The translations under genes were made by a program, and so were the position numbers. Below, piece after piece: positions 22,329 through 26,646 of a DNA stretch of 26,646 nucleotides. The stretch is taken from positions 1-26,646 of the forward strand of contig CAJOQL010000014.1 in NCBI GenBank assembly GCA_905236935.1, written 5' to 3'. Source of the DNA: an uncultured Bacilli bacterium. GTDB taxonomy: Bacteria > Bacillota_I > Bacilli_A > RF39 > UBA660. Every line of letters begins with the position of its first letter. Within the stretch, counting starts at the first letter, position 1. The notes under the pieces are model-generated. The model was not told where the DNA came from and made no database searches. It saw nothing but the letters and a program-made list of their open reading frames with translations.

Positions 22329-22877
22329 ATGAATCCAGTTTTTATAATATTATTAACGATAGTATCTTTAACAGGGATATTTGGGATAATTTATATTATT
22401 ATATATAATAATTTACAATCTAGTAAAATTAAGATTAATGAAGCAGAAGGTATTATTGATGAATTACTTAGAAAAAAATATGATTTACTGAATTTAATGA
22501 AGGATATTATAATTGAAAAAACAAATTTACCAGATAAAACTTTTGATGAACTTAAAAAAGTAAAAGATATGAATATATCTAGTTTTGAATTTGAAAGAAA
22601 ATTAGCAGAGTTTAATGTTTTAATTAATCGAATTAAAAGTGATTATGATTCTTTATATGATGAAGATAAATTTAAAAATTATTATGATGAACTGTATGAT
22701 ATTAATGAAAAGTTAGAGGCTACTAAATCTTTTTATAATAAGTATACTACAATTCTAAATAAAACAATTAAGAAATTTCCTTCAAATATAATTGCATTTA
22801 TTCATCATGTAAAAGTTCACGCATTTTTTGATGGAAAAGATATGTTTGATGATGATATTAAAGATTTTAAATTGTAA
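22329..22877 (+). CDS. lemA: LemA family protein
   Basis: 182 aa, the usual length. An N-terminal membrane anchor (about 3-26) is followed by a long helical bundle. The pattern fits LemA: INEAEGIIDELLRKKYDLLNLMKDII, a central ELYDINEKLEATKSFYNKYTTILNKTIKKFP, and a C-terminal hydrophobic IIAFIHHVKVHAFF. The function of LemA proteins is unsettled, though they are membrane-anchored and often sit near TPM/YgcG genes, which are absent here. The ATG at 22329 follows AGGGTGA. Confidence 0.9.
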   Translation: MNPVFIILLTIVSLTGIFGIIYIIIYNNLQSSKIKINEAEGIIDELLRKKYDLLNLMKDIIIEKTNLPDKTFDELKKVKDMNISSFEFERKLAEFNVLINRIKSDYDSLYDEDKFKNYYDELYDINEKLEATKSFYNKYTTILNKTIKKFPSNIIAFIHHVKVHAFFDGKDMFDDDIKDFKL

Positions 22878-22902
22878 AAAGGCTTTGTAATATAAGTCTT
22901 TT
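22877..22902 (+). terminator. Terminator of lemA
   Basis: AAAAGGCTT and AAGTCTTTT form a 9-bp stem (one G-U pair) with an 8-base loop, running into TTTTTTG. It shares its first base with the lemA stop codon. A second, weaker hairpin (TAAGAT with ATCTTA, 22913-22938, then TTTTT) follows, with the segment ATAAGTCT repeated in both. Confidence 0.8.
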
Positions 22903-22964
22903 TTGTTTTAACTAAGATAAGTCTATTTTTTAATCTTATTTTTATTAGCTGTTATAGCAAAAGA

Positions 22965-22990
22965 AAAAGTAAACCATATGGTCTACTTTT
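22965..22990 (-). terminator. Terminator of secG
   Basis: An 11-bp hairpin around a 4-base loop. On the minus strand AAAAGTAGACC pairs with GGTTTACTTTT (one G-U) and TTTTTCTTTTG follows. On the plus strand the same site has an A-C mismatch, so it serves the minus strand. It lies 60 bases past the secG stop. Confidence 0.85.
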
Positions 22991-23050
22991 ATATTACAAC
23001 TTTATTTAAAACTGATTTAACTATAAATAATAATTATATTCTTTAGTTTA

Positions 23051-23266
23051 TTAGCTCATATAAATAATGAATGATATTATAAAGAAAGCTAAACCTAAAA
23101 CTAGAGTAATTCTACTAATTAGTAATTCTGAGCCTCTTTCTTTAGTATTAGAAAATAATTCAGTATTTCCACCAGATATTATTTGACCAGCATCTGATGC
23201 TTTATTGCTTTGTAATAAAACTAAAGCGATTAATAAAACTGAAATGATTAATAAAACTGTTTCCAT
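23051..23266 (-). CDS. secG: Preprotein translocase subunit SecG
   Basis: 71 aa, the usual length. Two membrane segments (about 3-19 and 49-68) bracket a polar loop with the conserved LLQSNKASDAGQIISGG and ELFSNTKERGSE. SecG helps SecYE/SecA move proteins across the membrane. The ATG at 23266 follows AAAGGAGT. It lies directly downstream of eno, the gene order seen in many Bacillota (eno-secG-rnr-smpB), but here the row ends after secG, with a terminator. It also has its own promoter between the genes. Confidence 0.95.
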   Translation of the reverse strand: METVLLIISVLLIALVLLQSNKASDAGQIISGGNTELFSNTKERGSELLISRITLVLGLAFFIISFIIYMS

Positions 23267-23297
23267 TTAAGAGTACTCCTTTCATTTAAGCAATATT

Positions 23298-23326
23298 AAT
23301 TTATCATAAAGTCTATAAAATATCAA
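23298..23326 (-). promoter_or_regulatory. Possible promoter of secG
   Basis: TTGATA (23326-23321), a 17-base spacer and TAAATT (23303-23298) on the minus strand. It lies right after eno, with no terminator between. Confidence 0.55.
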
Positions 23327-23329
23327 TAA

Positions 23330-24547
23330 TTAGTCTGATAATTTTTCTTCTATTCTTAATAATTCATTATATTTAGCAATTCTTTCGCCTCTTGATAGAG
23401 AACCAGTTTTAATATATCCTAAGTTTAATCCTACAGCCATTTGGGCAATAAATGTATCTTCTGTTTCTCCACTTCTATGAGAAATAATAGTTTTAAAGTT
23501 ATTATCTTTAGCTAGTTTAATTGCTTTTAACATTTCAGAAATTGTTCCAATTTGATTAGCTTTTAATAATATTGAATTGTTATAATGTTCATTTATTCCC
23601 TTTTGTAAATAGTGGATATTAGTTACAAAATAGTCATCACCAACAAGCATTATTTTATTGCCAATTAAATTTGTTAATTTTTGAATTGAGTCAATATCAT
23701 TTTCAGCGAAAGCATCTTCAATAGATACAATTGGATATTTATTTACTAATTCTATGTAGTAATTAATTAGTTCTTCTTTAGTTATTTTCTTTTTATTAAT
23801 TGTATAAAATTCGCCATCATAGAATTCTGTTGCAGCGGCATCTATGGCAATAGAAACATCTTCTTTAGGAATATATCCGGATAATTTAATAGCACTTACA
23901 ATGTAATCAAATGCATCTTCAATTGTATTTAAGTTTGGGGCAAATCCTCCTTCATCACCTACAGCAGTAGAATATCCATTTTCTTTTAGTAATTTAGCTA
24001 AATTATGAAAAATTTCTGAACCACATCTTAGTCTTTCTTTGAAAGTGTTTTGCTTAGGTATAATCATGAATTCTTGAAATTCTAAGCCACTAGAAGCATG
24101 AACTCCTCCATTAATAATATTCATCATTGGATAAGGTAATGTGTATGGCCCATTAAATAACTCATAAATTTGTTTACCTTGAATTAAGGCAGTAGCTTTC
24201 ATAATGCATAAAGATACGCTTAGTATAGCATTAGCACCTAAATTAGTTTTATTTTTAGTACCATCTAATTCAATTAATAATTTGTCTAATTCAATTTGAT
24301 TAATTTCTTTACCTACAAGAGCATTTTTAATTATTGTATTTACATTATTTACAGCTTTTAGGGTTCCTTTTCCTAAATATCTTTTTTCACCATCACGAAG
24401 TTCAAGAGCTTCATTAGAACCAGTTGAAGCGCCAGAAGGAACAGATGCTCGAACCATACGGCCATCTTCTAAATAAAGGTCTGTTTCAACAGTTGGGTTT
24501 CCTCTTGAATCTAATATTTCTCTTGCTTTTATATCTTTTATTTTCAT
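23330..24547 (-). CDS. eno: Enolase, somewhat divergent
   Basis: 405 aa, shorter than the usual 425-435. It interconverts 2-phosphoglycerate and phosphoenolpyruvate. The expected catalytic and metal residues are present: Glu159 (FQEFM), Glu199 (GDEGGFAP), Asp236, Glu277 (SIEDA), Asp304/305 (GDD), Lys329 (LKANQIGT), His357-Arg358-Ser359-Gly360 and Lys380 (IKTGSLSRGERIAKYN). Oddities: the usual NGGxHAxNxxDxQEF reads NGGVHASSGLEFQEF; SIEDGLAExDW reads SIEDAFAENDI; GDDLFVTN reads GDDYFVTN. These are near the active site but leave the key residues intact. The ATG at 24547 follows AAAGGAG. It faces the FemAB-like gene with interleaved promoters. Confidence 0.95.
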   Translation of the reverse strand: MKIKDIKAREILDSRGNPTVETDLYLEDGRMVRASVPSGASTGSNEALELRDGEKRYLGKGTLKAVNNVNTIIKNALVGKEINQIELDKLLIELDGTKNKTNLGANAILSVSLCIMKATALIQGKQIYELFNGPYTLPYPMMNIINGGVHASSGLEFQEFMIIPKQNTFKERLRCGSEIFHNLAKLLKENGYSTAVGDEGGFAPNLNTIEDAFDYIVSAIKLSGYIPKEDVSIAIDAAATEFYDGEFYTINKKKITKEELINYYIELVNKYPIVSIEDAFAENDIDSIQKLTNLIGNKIMLVGDDYFVTNIHYLQKGINEHYNNSILLKANQIGTISEMLKAIKLAKDNNFKTIISHRSGETEDTFIAQMAVGLNLGYIKTGSLSRGERIAKYNELLRIEEKLSD

Positions 24548-24573
24548 TTTTTTCTCCTTTACTATACATTTTA

Positions 24574-24602
24574 ATTATAAATTATTTGTAAATTTTTAAC
24601 AA
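24574..24602 (-). promoter_or_regulatory. eno: Promoter of eno
   Basis: TTGTTA (24602-24597), a 17-base spacer and TATAAT (24579-24574) on the minus strand. It overlaps the divergent promoter at 24586-24614. Confidence 0.78.
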
Positions 24603-24614
24603 GTTTATTATAAT
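24586..24614 (+). promoter_or_regulatory. Promoter of the FemAB-like gene
   Basis: TTGTAA (24586-24591), a 17-base spacer and TATAAT (24609-24614). It interleaves with the eno promoter. Confidence 0.78.
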
Positions 24615-24631
24615 TAGATAGAGGTGTTCTT

Positions 24632-25885
24632 ATGAGGATAGTTGAATTAACAATTGGAGAATATGAAGAATATGCTTCAAGTCATCCATTAAGGAATTAT
24701 GCTCAAAGTGTAAATTATGCTAAATTAATGGGTGAAAAAGGTTTTGCTTATGATTATATAGGATATAGAGATGATAGTAATAATTTAGTAGGAGCATCTT
24801 TAATTCTAATTAAAAAGATAGGTCCATTTTATAAATTCGCATATGCACCTAAAGGATTTTTAATAGATTATTATGATAATGAACTTCTTCGTATGTTTGT
24901 TAGAGATTTAGGCTCTTATTATAAGAAAAAAGGCATGGCCTTTTTAAAGATTAATCCTGAAATTATAATTGGAGAGTTAAATCCTAAGAAAAACTTTCTA
25001 CCAAATTATAATCAAAATGTAAATATTATCGATGCTTTAAAAGATTTAGGTTTTAGAAGAAGAAGAGAACTTGCTCCACTTGATTTTGTAATGCCTAGAA
25101 TTAATCCTTATATTAATTTAAAAAAATTTGATTTTAATGATATTAGTGATGAATATAAAGAAAAAATTAAAAATTGTAATAAAAGAGGTTTAATTACTGA
25201 GGTAGCAACAAATAAAGAAATTGGATTATTTTATGATGTAATTAAGAATTATACTTATGAAGATGTTAATTTTTATAGAAATATTTTAAATATATTTAAT
25301 AATGGTTTATCTGATTTAATATTAGTTAAAGTTGATTATGAACAATGCTTAGTTAATGCGCAAAAACAATATGAAAATGAAGTAGATGAAAATAATTATT
25401 GGAATGAAATGATTCAAAGAGAAAATACTGAAAAAGTATTAGCTGAAAAAATGGAATCTGATAAGAGACTATTAGTATATAAAAATGAAATGATAATTGC
25501 TACAGAACGATTAAGAAAAGAAAAATTTAAATATGTTGGTGGTGCGATTGTTGTTAAGTATCAAAATAGAGCTAGTATAGTAGCATGTGGATTTGATAAT
25601 AATGATGATTTTTTAAATCCAAGTTATGCTTTATATAGTACTTTAATTGAAAAGTATAAAAATGATTGTGATTATTTAGATTTATTTGGACTAGCTAGTA
25701 ATTTTAATCCTTCAACTAAATATTATGAGTTTAATGAAGCAAAGCTAGCATTTAATCCGATAATATATGAATTTATTGGTGAGTTTGATTTAGTATTAAA
25801 TGAGGGAAAGTTTAAAAATATTCAAGGTAAAGGACTACTTTCAAAAGAATTTTTACCTTCACATAAGTTTGAAGATGAAAAATAA
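24632..25885 (+). CDS. FemAB/MurM-family aminoacyltransferase (peptidoglycan bridge)
   Basis: 417 aa, the usual length for the family. It reads as two GNAT-like halves split by a coiled-coil arm. Segment 1 has the family opening (FxQSxxYAKLMGEKGF, here NYAQSVNYAKLMGEKGF near 22-38) and FAYAPKGFLIDY (about 68-79). The helical arm (about 245-285) carries NAQKQYENEVDENNYWNEMIQRENTEK. The C-terminal part has YVGGAIVVKY and LDLFGLASNFNPSTKYYEFNEAKLAFNP (around 348-375), close to the FemA/B signature. FemABX/MurM enzymes move amino acids from tRNA onto the lipid II stem peptide. The acceptor and donor cannot be told. The ATG follows AGAGGTG. Its stop lies in the terminator stem. Confidence 0.9.
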   Translation: MRIVELTIGEYEEYASSHPLRNYAQSVNYAKLMGEKGFAYDYIGYRDDSNNLVGASLILIKKIGPFYKFAYAPKGFLIDYYDNELLRMFVRDLGSYYKKKGMAFLKINPEIIIGELNPKKNFLPNYNQNVNIIDALKDLGFRRRRELAPLDFVMPRINPYINLKKFDFNDISDEYKEKIKNCNKRGLITEVATNKEIGLFYDVIKNYTYEDVNFYRNILNIFNNGLSDLILVKVDYEQCLVNAQKQYENEVDENNYWNEMIQRENTEKVLAEKMESDKRLLVYKNEMIIATERLRKEKFKYVGGAIVVKYQNRASIVACGFDNNDDFLNPSYALYSTLIEKYKNDCDYLDLFGLASNFNPSTKYYEFNEAKLAFNPIIYEFIGEFDLVLNEGKFKNIQGKGLLSKEFLPSHKFEDEK

Positions 25886-25921
25886 AAGATATTCAAGTGT
25901 GTTTTTGAATATCTTTTATTT
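25880..25921. terminator. Bidirectional terminator between the FemAB-like gene and rubrerythrin
   Basis: A perfect 17-bp stem (AAATAAAAGATATTCAA with its complement) with an 8-base loop. T-rich runs follow on both strands. The FemAB-like stop TAA (25883-25885) lies in the first arm. On the minus strand it lies 20 bases past the rubrerythrin stop. Confidence 0.92.
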
Positions 25922-25940
25922 GTTTTAAATTATATTTTTC

Positions 25941-26480
25941 TTAGTAGTTTTCAGCTTTTAATTCCATGTAGCTTTGTGGATGAGCACATACTGGGCATAC
26001 AACAGGAGCATTTTCTCCAACATAAACATGACCACAGTTGCGACAAATCCATACTTTTTCTTCTCCTTTTTGAAATACTAAATTATTTTCAATGTTATCA
26101 ATAAGTTTTAAGAATCTTTCTTCATGATTTTTTTCAATTTTACCTACTTCTTCAAATAGGAAAGCAATTTGATCGAAACCTTCTTCTTTAGCAATACGAG
26201 CAAATTCTTCGTACATTTCAGTCCATTCGTAATTTTCACCATTTGCAGCATCTTTTAAGTTATCTAAAGTGCTAGGAACTTTTCCGCCATGTAACTCCTT
26301 AAACCATAATTTAGCATGTTCTTTTTCATTGCCTGCTGTTTCTTCAAAAATTGCAGCAATTTGTTCATATCCATCTTTTTTAGCTTGAGATGCATAATAT
26401 GTATATTTATTTCGTGCCTGGCTTTCACCAGCAAATGCAGCCATTAAATTGCTTTCAGTTCTACTTCCTTTTAATTCCAT
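25941..26480 (-). CDS. rbr: Rubrerythrin
   Basis: 179 aa. A non-haem di-iron protein of anaerobes that reduces hydrogen peroxide. The ferritin-like four-helix domain carries the di-iron set: Glu19 (GES), Glu52-x-x-His55 (NEKEH), a Glu in YEEFARIAKEEG and Glu116-x-x-His119 (IEKNH). The C-terminal rubredoxin-like domain has the Cys pairs 146/149 and 162/165 (CRNCGH, CPVCAHP). The true start is the ATG at 26480, just after AGAAGGAAAG. A more distant ATG at 26534 would add 18 residues, but it lies at the -35 region of the promoter. Confidence 0.97.
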   Translation of the reverse strand: MELKGSRTESNLMAAFAGESQARNKYTYYASQAKKDGYEQIAAIFEETAGNEKEHAKLWFKELHGGKVPSTLDNLKDAANGENYEWTEMYEEFARIAKEEGFDQIAFLFEEVGKIEKNHEERFLKLIDNIENNLVFQKGEEKVWICRNCGHVYVGENAPVVCPVCAHPQSYMELKAENY

Positions 26481-26504
26481 ATACTTTCCTTCTTTCATAA
26501 ATAA

Positions 26505-26534
26505 ATTATAACATTTGGGCATAAGAAAAGACAA
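26505..26534 (-). promoter_or_regulatory. rbr: Promoter of rubrerythrin
   Basis: TTGTCT (26534-26529), an 18-base spacer and TATAAT (26510-26505) with an extended -10 TG on the minus strand. This excludes the far ATG at 26534. I see no clear PerR box by eye. Confidence 0.75.
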
Positions 26535-26541
26535 CTTAAAG

Positions 26542-26646
26542 TTATCTATTTATAGGTTTAATTATTTTTTCTTTTTCAAGATTTCTATTTAATGATTCTT
26601 GTAATCTTATATTATAAAATTTTGTGATATTAAATGCAGCTCCTGA
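26542..26646 (-). CDS. C-terminal end of an unknown gene (cut by window edge)
   Basis: Reading in from the right edge, an open frame gives SGAAFNITKFYNIRL, then a charged stretch to a TAA at 26544-26542: 34 residues. The codon use (AAA/GAA/AAT-rich) matches the neighbours, so it is probably the tail of a real gene whose body lies to the right. It is too short to identify. No terminator is visible in the 7 bases before the rubrerythrin promoter, so the two genes may be partly co-transcribed. Confidence 0.5.
   Translation of the reverse strand, partial: SGAAFNITKFYNIRLQESLNRNLEKEKIIKPINR

Noticed and set aside
26481..26534. Longer rubrerythrin from the ATG at 26534
   Set aside because: The -10 and -35 boxes lie within that extension, and the ATG at 26480 has a good ribosome site and the family's usual N-terminus.
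1..26646. Mycoplasma-type code (UGA = Trp)
   Set aside because: UGG encodes Trp throughout and UGA ends genes, for example at 5430 and 19311.
1..26646. Mobile elements, prophage or CRISPR arrays
   Set aside because: No transposase, integrase, phage structural gene, attachment repeats or regularly spaced repeats were seen.

Overview
The window is a single contiguous stretch of a very AT-rich bacterial chromosome (GC by eye well under 30%) with short intergenic gaps, strong Shine-Dalgarno sites (AGGAGG type) and many recognisable sigma-A promoters. It uses the standard bacterial code: UGG encodes Trp and UGA is a real stop (for example at 5430 and 19311), so it is not a Mycoplasma-type code 4 genome. 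A Phe T-box, a CIRCE heat-shock operator, the eno-secG order, a GerQ-like protein, a FemAB-type transferase, a VanY-type carboxypeptidase and rubrerythrin together point to a walled, anaerobic, low-GC member of the Bacillota, most like the uncultured gut Bacilli near the Tenericutes (RF39-like). The lineage is inference.

Layout. 1-1300 (minus): start of rpsF, then the rplM-rpsI operon. 1300-3950 (minus): an unknown 269-aa gene overlapping gltX, and a tRNA-Glu(CUC) with its own promoter and terminator. 3951-5130 (minus): an FNT-family channel and an Hsp20 under CIRCE control. 5131-8651 (minus): a three-gene operon of large, mostly helical, unrecognised proteins. 8760-9945 (plus): a membrane-tethered thermonuclease with an InlB-type repeat and two small proteins. 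9977-13600 (minus): pheS-pheT under a T-box. 13638-16152 (minus): a Thr-rich anchored CAP-domain protein and a YfcC-family carrier. 16234-18951 (minus): lysS and a pair of orphan genes. 19128-21396 (plus): a membrane and surface cassette with a trypsin-fold pseudoprotease and a VanY-like carboxypeptidase. 21461-22877: GerQ-like protein, MBL hydrolase, LemA. 23051-26480: secG, eno, a FemAB-like transferase and rubrerythrin. The tail of an unknown gene follows at the right edge.

Functional themes are translation (three ribosomal proteins, three aminoacyl-tRNA synthetases, one tRNA), the cell envelope (VanY-like, FemAB-like, CAP, SecG, LemA, FNT and YfcC carriers), and stress or anaerobic life (Hsp20, rubrerythrin). 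The least explained parts are the helical-repeat operon at 5131-8651 and the pseudoprotease cassette at 19128-21396. I see no insertion sequence, prophage, CRISPR array or other sign of recent transfer. Several genes have their stop codon inside the terminator hairpin, and several promoters overlap a neighbouring terminator or a divergent promoter, so the genome is compact at the regulatory level.
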